This document shows positions 1 to 11,250 of a stretch of DNA of 64,000 nt, in pieces (within the stretch, counting starts at the first letter, position 1; each line of letters begins with the position of its first letter). Below the pieces are notes generated by a model that searched no databases, had not been told where the DNA came from, and saw only the letters and a list, made by a program, of their open reading frames with translations. The position numbers and the translations under genes were made by a program. Location of the stretch: NCBI GenBank assembly GCA_009701885.1, contig WLJH01000013.1, positions 1 through 64,000 of the forward strand, given 5' to 3'. Source of the DNA: Actinomycetota bacterium (lineage in GTDB: Bacteria > Actinomycetota > Actinomycetes > Propionibacteriales > Nocardioidaceae).

Positions 1-539
1 CACTTCGGGATCTGGTGGACCGTGTAGGCGATCATGTCGGCGATCAGCCGCATCGAGGCCTCGGGCGGGAACGCGTAGGTCCCGCGGGAGAGGTACTCCT
101 TGATGATGTCGTTCTGGGTGGTGCCGGCCAGCTGGGCGGCGACCTCCTCCGGCGACAGCTCGGGGTTCTGCTCCTCGGCCGCGACCTGGTACATCGCGAG
201 CATCCACATGGCGACCGCGTTGATCGTCATGGAGGTGTTCATCTCCGTGAGCGGGATGCCGTCGAAGAGCTTGCGCATCTCGCCGAGGTGCATGACCGGG
301 ACGCCGACCTTGCCGACCTCGCCGCGCGCCATCACCGAGTCCGGGTCGTAGCCGGTCTGGGTCGGCAGGTCGAAGGCGACCGAGAGACCGGTCTGCCCCT
401 TGGCGAGGTTGGTCCGGTAGAGCTGGTTGGACGCCGTCGCCGTGGAGTGCCCGGCGTAGGTCCGCATGACCCAGGGACGGTCCTTCGCGGGACGTGCGGG
501 GGCCTGGCTGTCGGCGGGCCGCTCGGTGGGCGCAGTCAT
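1..539 (-). CDS. meaA: Ethylmalonyl-CoA/methylmalonyl-CoA mutase family protein (MeaA-like), 5' part
   Basis: This is the N-terminal 179 codons of a B12-dependent acyl-CoA mutase; the gene continues beyond base 1. The segment RPWVMRTYAGHSTATASN and the following AFDLPTQTGYDPDS stretch are typical of the mutase catalytic domain, and MNTSMTINA matches the substrate-contact region. The short N-terminus beginning with this block resembles MeaA/ethylmalonyl-CoA mutase more than the large methylmalonyl-CoA mutase subunit, but without the C-terminus I cannot exclude the latter. The start is the ATG at 537-539, with a TACCCT box 7 nt upstream and no ribosome-binding site. A cobalamin adenosyltransferase lies nearby at 1789. 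Confidence 0.85.
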   Translation of the reverse strand, partial: MTAPTERPADSQAPARPAKDRPWVMRTYAGHSTATASNQLYRTNLAKGQTGLSVAFDLPTQTGYDPDSVMARGEVGKVGVPVMHLGEMRKLFDGIPLTEMNTSMTINAVAMWMLAMYQVAAEEQNPELSPEEVAAQLAGTTQNDIIKEYLSRGTYAFPPEASMRLIADMIAYTVHQIPK

Positions 540-546
540 GGATCGA

Positions 547-552
547 AGGGTA
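547..552 (-). promoter_or_regulatory. -10 box of the mutase gene, leaderless type
   Basis: TACCCT on the minus strand ends 7 nt before the ATG at 539. No Shine-Dalgarno lies between, so transcription probably starts at or next to the start codon. Confidence 0.45.
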
Positions 553-647
553 GAACGAGATGTACGCGTCGGTAACCTCCGTCCATGTGGCCATCGCCAC
601 GCGTCGGGAGGCTTCACCGACCCCGCGCGGACGCGCCGCGAGGGGCG

Positions 648-953
648 TCAGGCGGTCGCGGCCGAGCGCTCCACGTCCACCACGCGGATCAGGTGCGAGA
701 GGTGCAGCATCCGGATCACCGCCGGGCCGCACCCCCGCAGCGTGAGGTGCTGGCCCTCCCGGGCGGCCTCGCGCGAGGCCATCGCCAGCACCCGCAGCGC
801 CGTGAGGTCGATGGTCGCCACCTCGGTCAGGTCGGCCACGACGTGCTCGTGCTCGGCGAGCCGGTCGTAGAGCGCGGAGCGCACCTCCATGGTGCTGCGC
901 GCGTCGAAGTCACCGCTCAGCACGAGCGTGGGTCCGTCGGTCGTGATGTCCAT
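648..953 (-). CDS. STAS-domain protein (anti-sigma factor antagonist-like)
   Basis: A 101-residue single STAS domain of the SpoIIAA/RsbV type. Such proteins bind anti-sigma kinases and release sigma factors in a partner-switching circuit. The core DLTEVATIDLTALRVL (residues 41-56) aligns with the family phosphorylation loop, but the usual serine is a threonine (T51). The ATG at 951-953 is chosen because GGGAGG lies just upstream; a longer in-frame reading to 1133 lacks such a site and adds an arginine-rich stretch unlike the family. An RsbW-like protein and a SigB/SigF-type sigma factor at 43.6-44.9 kb are possible partners, though not adjacent. Confidence 0.8.
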   Translation of the reverse strand: MDITTDGPTLVLSGDFDARSTMEVRSALYDRLAEHEHVVADLTEVATIDLTALRVLAMASREAAREGQHLTLRGCGPAVIRMLHLSHLIRVVDVERSAATA

Positions 954-1068
954 CCGCTGCCTCCCGAGACGTGCGCCCCCAGGTTCCTTTACCCACAGTG
1001 ACGCCCGCCAGCCCTTTTCGGTTGCACCTCGGACCCGACTTTCTGCTTGCGTGTCGGTGGTGGACGGA

Positions 1069-1737
1069 TCAACCACCGAGCGGGGCCCGCTCCGAGCGAC
1101 GCAGCCGCCACGCCCAGAAGGCCGTCCCGACACCGATCAGCCCCATGCCAGCCACGCCCTCCGGGGCGAAGATGTGGCCGACGTGGACCAGCCAGGCCCC
1201 GGGCAGCAAGGTCACGGTCCCGACGACCCAGGTGGGGACGTCGCCGCGGTGCCGGACGAGCCGCTCCACGACCAGGGCCAGCACCACGACGATGAGCGCC
1301 CACTCCCCGACCCGGCCCAGCGGCGTACCGATCCGGAAGAGCTGGCTGACCGCCTCAGGCCGCGGCACGCCCGGTCCGAGCTGGTGGGTGACCCAGCCGG
1401 CGGCGAGCCCGCTCACGACGTCGAGCGCGGTGTAGAAGGTCGCGTAGGTGTAGGCCCCCAGGCGCACCACCCAGGCCAGCGGGTCGCCCCGTCCGGCCAC
1501 GAGGGTCGCCAGGGCCCAGCCGACCAGCGGGAAGACGACCAGGCCCGCCACGTGCAGCGTGAACCACCGCCACGAGGAGTCGTAGGTCAGCGAGTGCGGG
1601 TGGAAGAGCCCGGCCACGGCCAGGACGAGCGCCGGTGCGGCGACCACCGCCGGGTGCGGGACGCGGCGACCGGACGGGGCCGCCGGGGCCCGGTCGCGGA
1701 GGACGGTGCTGCTGGTGGTGCCGGTGCTGCGTGCCAT
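1069..1737 (-). CDS. Conserved membrane protein of unknown function
   Basis: A 222-residue protein with an N-terminal cytosolic stretch and about five to six hydrophobic segments: residues about 30-45, 60-80, 90-110, 145-160, 165-185 and 190-210. No recognised family. A histidine lies in or near several segments (FHPHS, VTHQL, VHVGHIF), which could bind metal or haem, but this is speculation. It is divergent from the cobalamin adenosyltransferase gene. The ATG at 1735-1737 follows a TAGGTT box by 6 nt, suggesting a leaderless message. Confidence 0.7.
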   Translation of the reverse strand: MARSTGTTSSTVLRDRAPAAPSGRRVPHPAVVAAPALVLAVAGLFHPHSLTYDSSWRWFTLHVAGLVVFPLVGWALATLVAGRGDPLAWVVRLGAYTYATFYTALDVVSGLAAGWVTHQLGPGVPRPEAVSQLFRIGTPLGRVGEWALIVVVLALVVERLVRHRGDVPTWVVGTVTLLPGAWLVHVGHIFAPEGVAGMGLIGVGTAFWAWRLRRSERAPLGG

Positions 1738-1743
1738 CGCTCG

Positions 1744-1749
1744 AACCTA
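1744..1749 (-). promoter_or_regulatory. -10 box, leaderless type, for the membrane protein gene
   Basis: TAGGTT on the minus strand, 6 nt before the ATG at 1737. It forms a back-to-back promoter pair with the box at 1776-1781. Confidence 0.5.
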
Positions 1750-1775
1750 GCCCGCGGGGGTCCCACCCGCGTGGC

Positions 1776-1781
1776 TACGCT
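1776..1781 (+). promoter_or_regulatory. -10 box, leaderless type, for the cobalamin adenosyltransferase gene
   Basis: TACGCT, 7 nt before the ATG at 1789, with no Shine-Dalgarno in between. Confidence 0.5.
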
Positions 1782-1788
1782 CTCGGGC

Positions 1789-2367
1789 ATGGTGAACCTG
1801 ACGCGCATCTACACCCGCACCGGCGACGCCGGCGAGACCCGGCTCGGCGACATGAGCGTCACCACCAAGAACGACCTGCGACTGCACGCCTACGCCGACG
1901 TCGACGAGGCCAACGCCACGATCGGCCTGGCGGTCGCCACCGGCGGGCTCGACGAGGACGTCGTGCGGGTGCTGACCCACGTGCAGAACGACCTCTTCGA
2001 CGTCGGCGCGGACTTCTGCACCCCGGTGGTCGCGAATCCCGAGTACCCGCCCCTGCGCATCGAGCAGGACTACGTCGACCGGCTCGAGGCCTGGTGCGAC
2101 GAGTACAACGAGCACCTCGAGCCGCTGCGCTCCTTCATCCTGTCCGGAGGTACGCCGGGTGCCGCACACCTCCACGTGGCGCGCACCGTCGTACGCCGTG
2201 CCGAGCGGTCGGCCTGGGCGGCCTACGAGCAGCACCACGACACGATGAACAAGGTGGCGATCACCTACCTGAACCGGCTCTCGGACCTGGTCTTCATCCT
2301 CGCCCGGCACGCCAACCGCGCCCAGGGCGACGTGCTGTGGGTGCCCGGGGGCGAGCGGCAGGCCTGA
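1789..2367 (+). CDS. Cob(I)yrinic acid a,c-diamide adenosyltransferase, PduO type
   Basis: A 192-residue ATP:cob(I)alamin adenosyltransferase, which transfers the adenosyl group of ATP to cob(I)alamin to make adenosylcobalamin. Family hallmarks are the N-terminal ATP-binding motif YTRTGDAGETRLGD (residues about 7-20), the VDEANA helix, the FILSGGTPGAAHLHVARTVVRRAER region and the C-terminal NRLSDLVFILAR. Full length for the family. The gene lies 1.2 kb from the B12-dependent mutase gene, which fits supply of its cofactor. M. tuberculosis has a homologue (Rv1314c) just beyond its atp operon, as here. Confidence 0.93.
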   Translation: MVNLTRIYTRTGDAGETRLGDMSVTTKNDLRLHAYADVDEANATIGLAVATGGLDEDVVRVLTHVQNDLFDVGADFCTPVVANPEYPPLRIEQDYVDRLEAWCDEYNEHLEPLRSFILSGGTPGAAHLHVARTVVRRAERSAWAAYEQHHDTMNKVAITYLNRLSDLVFILARHANRAQGDVLWVPGGERQA

Positions 2368-2371
2368 GGGG

Positions 2372-3583
2372 CTAGGCCGGCTTCCTCGTCGCGAGCACGC
2401 TCAGCGCCGCGGGCAGCATGAGCGCGGTGACCGCCAGCAGCACCTCGAGCGTGCCGATCCGGTCGCCCAGGTGGCCCAGCAGCGGCGGGCCGGCGAGGAA
2501 CGCGCCGTACCCGACCGTCGAGACGACCGAGACCCGCGCCGCGGCCCGCTCGCCCTCGTCGGCGGCCGCGCTCATGCCCACGGGGAAGCCGAGGGCCGCA
2601 CCCAGGCCCCAGAGCAGGACCCCCAGCACGACGAACGGCAGCGCGGGGCCCGGCAACGCACCACCCAGCACGGTGAGGACCGCGCCGAGCGCGGCCAGGG
2701 CAGCACTCCCCCACAGCGTCGCCGGCCGACCGTAGCGGTCCAGCAGCACCGGGCCGTAGAGACGCCCGGCGGTCATCGCGACGACGAAGAGGGCGAACCC
2801 GGCGACCCCGACCCAGTGCTCCACGCCGTAGCCGTCGATCAGGCCGAGGGTGAGCCAGTCGTTGGCGGTGCCCTCGACCATGGCGAAGCACAGCACCATC
2901 AGGCCGATGGCCAGCGTGCGCGGCTCGCGCCACGGCGAGGGTCCGCGGCGCACGGCTCCGCCCTCGCCGGCCACGGCGGCCGGCTCGGCAGGCAGGAAGC
3001 GGGCCGAGGTGGTCCAGGCGACGACACCGATGACGACGGCCGCGCCCACGAGGTGCAGGAGCATCGGCACGTTCAGGGCCACGACCAGGATCCCGATGCC
3101 GGCCCCCAGGAAGGAGCCCGCGCTCCAGGCGGCGTGGAAGCGCGGCATCACGGTGCGCGCCATCCGGCGTTCGACCTCGGCCGCCTCGACGTTCATCGCC
3201 ACGTCCCAGACGCCGATGCCGATGCCGTGCACGAAGAGCCCGACGGCGGCCAGGGGCAGCTGGCCCGTCACCGCGCCCAGGGCGGCCACGGACAGGCCCA
3301 CGGTGTCCGCCAGGACACCGCCGCGCACGGTGCGGGTCGCGCCGATCCGCTCGATGACGCGCCCGGTGCTGGGCAGCGCGACGAGCGAGCCGCCGGCGAT
3401 GGCCAGCAGCAGCATGCCGAGCGAGCCGTTCGAGAGCGAGAGCCCCTCGCGCAGGTCGGGCAGCCGCGAGACCAGGGAGGCGAACACCAGCCCGTTGAGC
3501 ACGAAGGAAGCCGCGACGGCGTTGCGGGCGGCGAGCAGCCCGGGCGCGAGGGGGTGGCGGCGTACGTCGGTCGTGGCACTCAC
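2372..3583 (-). CDS. MFS transporter (YbjJ-like)
   Basis: A 403-residue major facilitator with 12 predicted membrane helices and the usual 6+6 layout. The loop with charged residues between helices 2 and 3 (STGRVIERIGATRTVRGG) is the MFS signature A region. The substrate is unknown; resemblance is to the YbjJ/FucP-like branch. It converges with the adenosyltransferase gene (4 nt apart at the stops). The start is the GTG at 3581-3583: TTGACC and CACCAT are spaced 17 nt apart and the latter ends 6 nt before the GTG, which suggests a leaderless message. Confidence 0.85.
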   Translation of the reverse strand: MSATTDVRRHPLAPGLLAARNAVAASFVLNGLVFASLVSRLPDLREGLSLSNGSLGMLLLAIAGGSLVALPSTGRVIERIGATRTVRGGVLADTVGLSVAALGAVTGQLPLAAVGLFVHGIGIGVWDVAMNVEAAEVERRMARTVMPRFHAAWSAGSFLGAGIGILVVALNVPMLLHLVGAAVVIGVVAWTTSARFLPAEPAAVAGEGGAVRRGPSPWREPRTLAIGLMVLCFAMVEGTANDWLTLGLIDGYGVEHWVGVAGFALFVVAMTAGRLYGPVLLDRYGRPATLWGSAALAALGAVLTVLGGALPGPALPFVVLGVLLWGLGAALGFPVGMSAAADEGERAAARVSVVSTVGYGAFLAGPPLLGHLGDRIGTLEVLLAVTALMLPAALSVLATRKPA

Positions 3584-3589
3584 CCGACC

Positions 3590-3618
3590 ATGGTGCGCCT
3601 GGTTTGTTTACCGGTCAA
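3590..3618 (-). promoter_or_regulatory. Promoter of the MFS gene
   Basis: Minus-strand TTGACC (3613-3618), 17-nt spacer, CACCAT (3590-3595), then 6 nt to the GTG at 3583. Both hexamers are near consensus and the spacing is ideal. Confidence 0.5.
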
Positions 3619-3641
3619 ATAACGACGAGGAGGAGCCGGCT

Positions 3642-4100
3642 TCAGGGCCGGATCCCCCGCGACCCGGGCATCTCCGCGCCCGGCGGACGCGCCTCCAACC
3701 AGGCCTGGAAGCCCGTGAGCGTGGCGGGGCTCATCGCCAGCTCGATGTCGCCGTCGGCGGCCCGGCAGGAGATCACCACGTGGTCGGGGAAGAGCGAGAC
3801 CTGCTCGGGTCCCTCGGGGTCGCGGCGACCGACGTAGGTGAGCTCGTCGCGCACCCAGGTGCGCTTGGGCCGTGGCGAGAGCGAGAAGATCCGGAACCAC
3901 TCCAGACGCTCGTCGGAGTAGCGGCCCACCCCCAGCAGCCAGCCTCGGCCCGGGTGCGCGGTGCGCACGCGGTGGGACAGCTCGAAGGTGCCTCCGGAGC
4001 GCGCGATGACGCGTCGGCGGACGACCAGCCCGAGCCCGTAGAGGAGCACCAGCACCAGCAGCCCGCCGGCGATGTCGAGCAGCCACTGCCACAGCGGCAC
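3642..4100 (-). CDS. DUF2550 family membrane-anchored protein
   Basis: A 152-residue protein with one N-terminal membrane helix (WLLDIAGGLLVLVLLYGLGL) and a C-terminal domain with conserved aromatic and arginine residues. It is the gene that follows atpC in many actinobacteria (Rv1312 in M. tuberculosis); its function is not established. The GTG at 4098-4100 is preferred because GAGGGGG lies 5-6 nt upstream. An in-frame GTG at 4143-4145 would add 15 polar residues before the helix and falls inside the hairpin that ends the atp operon. Confidence 0.8.
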   Translation of the reverse strand: MPLWQWLLDIAGGLLVLVLLYGLGLVVRRRVIARSGGTFELSHRVRTAHPGRGWLLGVGRYSDERLEWFRIFSLSPRPKRTWVRDELTYVGRRDPEGPEQVSLFPDHVVISCRAADGDIELAMSPATLTGFQAWLEARPPGAEMPGSRGIRP

Positions 4101-4137
4101 CGCATCCCCCTCACGCCGACGAGTCCGGGAAACGACA

Positions 4138-4184
4138 CCACCCACCGTCCCGGCTGGGGGTCACCCTAGCGGGACGGTGGGTGG
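4138..4184 (-). terminator. Strong hairpin ending the atp operon
   Basis: A 15-bp perfect stem (4138-4152 with 4170-4184) starts 27 nt after the atpC stop. The 17-nt loop can itself form a 6-bp stem (4154-4159 with 4164-4169). There is no clear U-tract, as is common in actinobacteria. A TAGGGT box in the loop could start the DUF2550 transcript. Confidence 0.75.
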
Positions 4185-4211
4185 GTCAGGACCTGCGGGG
4201 CAGGCGCGCGC

Positions 4212-4609
4212 TCAGCTGGCCTTCTCGGCAGCGCGGATGCGCGCCTCGGCACGGCGGATCCGCATCTCGCGCTCGTCGCCGGTGGGCAGCCCCTGGGCCG
4301 CCTCCAGCTCCGCGCGCGCCTCGTCGACCTTGATCTCCTCGGCCAGCAGCGCGTGCTCGGTGAGGATCGAGACCCGGTCGTCGGCGACGGAGATGAACCC
4401 GCCGTCGACGGCCGCGTGCACGACGCCCTCGGGAGCGTTGATCTCGATCGCCGCGTCCGTGAGCAGGGCGAGCATGGGCGCGTGGCCCTGCAGCACACCC
4501 ATGTCGCCCTCGACCGTGCGAGCGATGACCATCGACGCCTCGCCCGACCACACGGTCCGGTCGGCGGCGACCAGCGCGACCTGCAGGCCGGTGGCTCCCT
4601 CGCTCGTCA

Positions 4610-4610
<1 letters not shown>
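4212..4610 (-). CDS. atpC: F1F0 ATP synthase subunit epsilon
   Basis: A 132-residue epsilon subunit of the F1 central stalk. It consists of the N-terminal beta-sandwich (LQVALVAADRTVWSG, GDMGVLQGHAPMLALL) followed by a two-helix C-terminal domain (residues about 90-130), which in this family can inhibit ATP hydrolysis. Length is normal for an actinobacterial epsilon with the full helical domain. The ATG at 4608-4610 shares one base with the atpD stop (TGATG), so translation is probably coupled. It is the last gene of the atp operon. Confidence 0.95.
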
Positions 4611-6992
<2,382 letters not shown>

Positions 6993-6996
6993 CGGG

Positions 6997-8631
6997 TCAG
7001 CCCCGCTTCTGCTTGACGATCTGCTCCTGGCCCAGCTCGTCGTCCTCCATCGCCTCGGCCTCTTCGTGGCCGACCTTGATCGAGCCACCGTCGGAGGTCT
7101 CGAACTGGGTGATGAAGGAGTCGTAGGCAGCCGCCAGGCCGTCCTCGTCCTCGAACTTCGTCGTCTCGCGGATCGCGTCGAGGATGCCCCCGTGGCTGCG
7201 CTTGACGTAGTCGATGAACTCCTGCTCGAAGCGCAGCACGTCACCGACCGGGACCTTGTCGAGGCGACCGGTGGTGCCCAGCCACAGGGAGACGGTCATC
7301 TCCTCCAGGGCGTAGGGCGAGTACGCCGGCTGCTTGAGCAGCGCCATCAGGCGCTGACCGCGGTCCAGCTGCTGGCGCGAGGCCGCGTCGAGGTCGGAGG
7401 CGAACATCGCGAACGCCTCCATCGCGCGGAACTGCGCCAGGTCGACCTTGAGCGAGCCGGTGACGGCCTTCATCGCCTTGGTCATGGCCGCACCACCCAC
7501 GCGCGAGACCGAGACACCCACGTCGATGGCGGGGCGCTGGTTGGAGGCGAAGAGGTCCGACTGCAGGAAGATCTGGCCGTCGGTGATCGAGATGACGTTG
7601 GTCGGGATGAACGCCGAGACGTCGTTGGCCTTCGTCTCGATGATCGGCAGACCGGTCATCGAGCCGGCGCCCAGGTCGTCGGAGAGCTTCGCGCAGCGCT
7701 CGAGGAGACGGCTGTGCAGGTAGAAGACGTCACCCGGGTAGGCCTCGCGGCCCGGCGGGCGGCGCAGCAGCAGCGACACGGCGCGGTAGGCCTCGGCCTG
7801 CTTGGTCAGGTCGTCGAAGACGATCAGGACGTGCTTGCCGTCGTACATCCAGTGCTGGCCGATGGCCGAGCCGGTGTAGGGGGCGAGGTACTTGAAGCCC
7901 GCGGAGTCCGAGGCGGGGGCCGCCACGATGGTGGTGTACTCCAGGGCGCCGGCCTCCTCGAGGGCACCGCGCACCGAGGCGATGGTCGAGCCCTTCTGGC
8001 CGATCGCGACGTAGATGCAGCGCACCTGCTTGGTCGGGTCGCCCGACTCCCAGTTCTGGCGCTGGTTGATGATCGTGTCGATCGCGATCGTGGTCTTGCC
8101 GGTCGCGCGGTCGCCGATGATCAGCTGGCGCTGGCCGCGGCCGATCGGGGTCATCGAGTCGATGGCCTTGATGCCGGTGGCCAGGGGCTCGTGCACCGAC
8201 TTGCGCTGCACCACGTTGGGGGCCTGGAGCTCCAGCGCGCGGCGGCTGTCGGAGACGATCTCGCCGAGACCGTCGATCGGCTTGCCGAGCGGGTCCACGA
8301 CGCGGCCCATGAAGCCGTCGCCCACGGGCACCGAGAGGATCTCGCCGGTACGGCGGACCGTCTGGCCCTCCTCGATCTTGTCGAAGTCACCGAGGACGAC
8401 GACACCGATCTCGCGGGTGTCGAGGTTCAGGGCGATGCCCAGCGTGCCGTCCTCGAACTCCAGCAGCTCGTTGGCCATCGCCGAGGGCAGCCCGCTGACG
8501 CGCGCGATGCCGTCGGCCGCCTGGGCGACGGTGCCGACCTCCTCGCGGCTCGCCGCGTCGGGCTGGTAGTCGGCGACGTACTTCTGCAGCGCGTCGCGGA
8601 TCTCGTCCGGACGGATGGAGAGCTCCGTCAT
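6997..8631 (-). CDS. atpA: F1F0 ATP synthase subunit alpha
   Basis: The 544-residue regulatory subunit that alternates with beta in F1. It has the alpha-type P-loop [11 protein letters not shown] (residues about 172-182), the [22 protein letters not shown] signature region and an acidic C-terminal tail ([15 protein letters not shown]) like the C-terminal extension of mycobacterial alpha, which in mycobacteria restrains ATP hydrolysis. The ATG at 8629-8631 has AGAGAGAAGG upstream. Confidence 0.98.
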   Translation of the reverse strand: MTELSIRPDEIRDALQKYVADYQPDAASREEVGTVAQAADGIARVSGLPSAMANELLEFEDGTLGIALNLDTREIGVVVLGDFDKIEEGQTVRRTGEILSVPVGDGFMGRVVDPLGKPIDGLGEIVSDSRRALELQAPNVVQRKSVHEPLATGIKAIDSMTPIGRGQRQLIIGDRATGKTTIAIDTIINQRQNWESGDPTKQVRCIYVAIGQKGSTIASVRGALEEAGALEYTTIVAAPASDSAGFKYLAPYTGSAIGQHWMYDGKHVLIVFDDLTKQAEAYRAVSLLLRRPPGREAYPGDVFYLHSRLLERCAKLSDDLGAGSMTGLPIIETKANDVSAFIPTNVISITDGQIFLQSDLFASNQRPAIDVGVSVSRVGGAAMTKAMKAVTGSLKVDLAQFRAMEAFAMFASDLDAASRQQLDRGQRLMALLKQPAYSPYALEEMTVSLWLGTTGRLDKVPVGDVLRFEQEFIDYVKRSHGGILDAIRETTKFEDEDGLAAAYDSFITQFETSDGGSIKVGHEEAEAMEDDELGQEQIVKQKRG

Positions 8632-8690
8632 TCTGGTGCCTTCTCTCTTGTGCTCGGTGCCTGTGGGCGGAGTAGGGGGTGGGGCCGGGG

Positions 8691-9509
8691 TCAGCCGGCG
8701 AGCAGACGACGCGCGTCGTCGAGCCGGCTCGAGACCGTCCCGTCGATCACGTCGTCACCGATCTCGACGCGGACACCACCGAGTACCTCGGGGTCGACCA
8801 CGGTGTTGAGGTGGACCGGCCGGCCGTACTGACGGGTCAGCAGGTCGGCGAGGCGCCGCTCCTCGGTCTCGCTGAGCGGCCGGGCGACGCGCACGGTGGC
8901 GACGTTCTCGCCGGCCACCGCAGCAGCGACCTTCTGGTACTCGACCAGGGCCGCGCCCACGGTGCGGTAGGTGCCGTGCAGGGCCTGCGTAGCCAGCACG
9001 ACGGTGGCCGGGAGGGCCTTGCCGCCGAGGAGGTCCTCGACGAGGCGGGCCTTGTCGGCGATGGTGCGCGCAGGGTCGGAGAGCGCGTCGCGCAGCGACG
9101 GCTCGGCCTTGACGGTCTGGCCGAAGGCGAAGAGCTCGTCGGCCAGCCGGTCGGCGTCGCCCTGGACCGAGCGCACGGTCGCGACCACGCTGAGGTGCTC
9201 GAGCGCGTGGGCCAGGTCGCTGGCGACCGTCCACCGCCGCGAGACCGCCGAGCGCAGCAGCGCGAGGCTGGTCTCGGAGACCTTGGCGCCGAGGACCTCT
9301 CCCACGAGGCCGGTCTTGGCCTCGGTCGGGATCGACCCGTCGGTGGCGAAGCGGCGCAGCGCACCCTCGGTGCGCAGCGTCGAGGCCACCGAGAACAGGT
9401 CGGAGGCCACCCGGGTGGCGGTCTCCGGCGAGCCGGAGACCGAGGCCTCCAGCTCGCCGGTGAGCGAGGCGACGGCGTCGGCCGAGGCTCCGCGGAAGTC
9501 CGAGGTCAT
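8691..9509 (-). CDS. atpH: F1F0 ATP synthase subunit delta
   Basis: A 272-residue delta subunit (OSCP homologue) that clamps the peripheral stalk to the top of F1. The C-terminal part ([26 protein letters not shown]) is the standard OSCP signature. At about 270 residues it is longer than the 180-residue E. coli protein, matching other actinobacteria; unlike mycobacteria it is not fused to a b subunit. The ATG at 9507-9509 is separated from the atpF stop by a single base (TGAGATG). Confidence 0.95.
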   Translation of the reverse strand: MTSDFRGASADAVASLTGELEASVSGSPETATRVASDLFSVASTLRTEGALRRFATDGSIPTEAKTGLVGEVLGAKVSETSLALLRSAVSRRWTVASDLAHALEHLSVVATVRSVQGDADRLADELFAFGQTVKAEPSLRDALSDPARTIADKARLVEDLLGGKALPATVVLATQALHGTYRTVGAALVEYQKVAAAVAGENVATVRVARPLSETEERRLADLLTRQYGRPVHLNTVVDPEVLGGVRVEIGDDVIDGTVSSRLDDARRLLAG

Positions 9510-9510
9510 C

Positions 9511-10053
9511 TCAGTTGACCCCCGGGGTCCCGGCCTCGAGGTCGGCGAGGAAGCGCTCGACGACGCGGCTCTGGCGGGCCTCGTCCTCCAGGCTCTCGCC
9601 CACGATGCGACCGGCCAGGCCGGTCGCGAGGGCGCCGACCTCGGCCCGCAGCGAGGCGACGGCCTGCTGGCGCTCCGCCTCGATCTGGGTCTTGCCGTGG
9701 TCGACGATGCGAGCCGCCTCGGTCTGGGCTTGCTGGCGCATCTCCGCGACGATCGCAGCACCCTGCTCGCGGGCCTCCTCGCGGATGCGCGCGGCCTCGT
9801 GCCGGGCCTCGGAGAGCCGCTGCTCGAGCTCGGCGAGCTTGGCGTCGGCCTCGGCCTGCTTGGTCTCCGCCTGGGCGATCCCGCCCTCGATGGCCGCAGT
9901 CCGCTCGGTGAACGCCTGCTCGAAGCGGGGCGCGACGAACTTGTAGATCAGGACGACCAGGAGCAGGAAGAAAGCCCCGCCGAGGACGATCTCGATCACC
10001 GGCGGGATCAGCGGGTTGGTGGGTTCCGCCGCCCGCAGCATGGAATCACCCAT
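9511..10053 (-). CDS. atpF: F1F0 ATP synthase subunit b
   Basis: A 180-residue peripheral-stalk subunit. One N-terminal membrane helix (residues about 20-42) is followed by a long charged alpha-helix rich in E, A, R and Q (about 45-165) that forms the b2 dimer and binds delta. The start at 10051-10053 gives a short polar N-terminus before the helix. It lies 37 nt downstream of atpE and 1 nt from atpH. Confidence 0.95.
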   Translation of the reverse strand: MGDSMLRAAEPTNPLIPPVIEIVLGGAFFLLLVVLIYKFVAPRFEQAFTERTAAIEGGIAQAETKQAEADAKLAELEQRLSEARHEAARIREEAREQGAAIVAEMRQQAQTEAARIVDHGKTQIEAERQQAVASLRAEVGALATGLAGRIVGESLEDEARQSRVVERFLADLEAGTPGVN

Positions 10054-10090
10054 GAGTCACCTCAGTACGTGGGAAGGAGCGTCGGACGGA

Positions 10091-10297
10091 TCAGGTGATG
10101 ACGAACGCGAGCGCGATGCCGATGATCGCGAGCGCCTCGGCGAGCGCGAAGCCGAGGATCGCGATCGACTGCAGGCGACCCTGCGCCTCGGGCTGGCGGG
10201 CGACGCCGTTGATGTAGGCGGCGAAGATGAGACCCACCGCGATCGCCGGGCCGATCGTCGCGATGCCGTACCCGAGCATGTTGAGGGAGCCAGTCAC
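10091..10297 (-). CDS. atpE: F1F0 ATP synthase subunit c
   Basis: The 68-residue proteolipid of the rotor ring: two membrane helices joined by the polar loop [12 protein letters not shown]. The proton-carrying acid is the glutamate in FALAEALAI (helix 2). The start is the GTG at 10295-10297 because AAAGGA lies about 7 nt upstream and the protein then begins at [10 protein letters not shown] as in relatives; extension to 10372 would add a basic stretch foreign to the family. It is the target site of diarylquinolines in mycobacteria. Confidence 0.96.
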   Translation of the reverse strand: MTGSLNMLGYGIATIGPAIAVGLIFAAYINGVARQPEAQGRLQSIAILGFALAEALAIIGIALAFVIT

Positions 10298-10408
10298 GGC
10301 TTTTCCTTTCGTCTGACGCCGGCGGCGTCGTTTGGCGGAACTGCTGTCGTGCGGTGCTGCGTTGTCCAGCACCGCGGGTTATTCAGTTGTGGGAACCGGG
10401 GTCGCCCC

Positions 10409-10437
10409 CGAGCACGGAGCCGGTGGCTCAGTGCTCG
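10409..10437 (-). other. Intercistronic hairpin between atpB and atpE
   Basis: 7-bp outer arms (10409-10415 with 10431-10437) and 5-bp inner arms (10417-10421 with 10425-10429), with one mismatch between them and a 3-nt loop. It overlaps the last codons and stop of atpB, 112 nt before the atpE start. It could act as a partial terminator, an RNA-stability element or a translation buffer. Confidence 0.55.
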
Positions 10438-11225
10438 TCGGCGAGCGCGCCACCGACGTACATGGCCGTCAGCAGCGTGAAGACGTAGGCCTGCAAGAAC
10501 ATCACCAGGAGCTCGAGGACCGAGACCGCGAAGAACATGACCCAGGCCAGGACGCCACCGAAGACGTTGACCAGCGAGGGCGACTCGATGATGAGGTACT
10601 CGCCGCCGATGGCGAAGAGGACCAGCAGCAGGTGGCCGGCGAACATGTTGGCGAACAGACGCAGCGCCAGGGTGACCGGCCGGACCAGGATGTTGGAGAG
10701 GAACTCCAGGGGCACGATGAGCAGCAACACCGGGCCCTTGACGCCACTGGGGATGCAGGTGTGCTTGAGGTAGCCGATGAGGCCGTGCTTCCAGATGCCG
10801 GCGCCGTTGTAAAGCAGCCAGGTCAGGATCGCCAGGCCGTAGGCGTAGCCGGAGCGGGAGAACGTCGGCAGCTGGATCAGCGGGACGATGCCGAAGTAGT
10901 TGTTCACCGCCACGAACATGAAGAGCGCGAAGAGGTACGGCACGAACTTCAGGTAGTGCTCGGTACCGATGATCTCGCGGGCGATGCTGTTGCGGACGCC
11001 GCCGTAGGCGATCTCGCCGGCGTACTGCAGGCGACCGGGGACGATCGCGGCACGCCGCGCCATCAGGTAGGTCACGCCCGCGATCAGGACCACGGACAGC
11101 GCCAGCTGCAGCATCGACTTCGTGACCCCGCCGAACAGCGGCGGGTACTCGAAGACGGACGGGCCCGGCGGCTCGAAGCCGCCGCCGTCGGCCAACGGCA
11201 GTAGGACGGTGGCGAGGTCGATCAA
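10428..11225 (-). CDS. atpB: F1F0 ATP synthase subunit a
   Basis: The 265-residue membrane subunit that forms the proton half-channels against the c-ring. The essential arginine is in LALRLFANMFAGHLLL, and the PLEFLSNILVRPVTL stretch before it is conserved. About six membrane segments. The start is assigned to TTG at 11223-11225, because GAAGGAGA lies 7 nt upstream and no ATG or GTG with a site is near; an upstream start would overlap the preceding gene and add foreign sequence. Confidence 0.94.
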   Translation of the reverse strand: MIDLATVLLPLADGGGFEPPGPSVFEYPPLFGGVTKSMLQLALSVVLIAGVTYLMARRAAIVPGRLQYAGEIAYGGVRNSIAREIIGTEHYLKFVPYLFALFMFVAVNNYFGIVPLIQLPTFSRSGYAYGLAILTWLLYNGAGIWKHGLIGYLKHTCIPSGVKGPVLLLIVPLEFLSNILVRPVTLALRLFANMFAGHLLLVLFAIGGEYLIIESPSLVNVFGGVLAWVMFFAVSVLELLVMFLQAYVFTLLTAMYVGGALADEH

Positions 11226-11250
11226 CGCCGGGTCTCCTTCGTCGTCTGCG

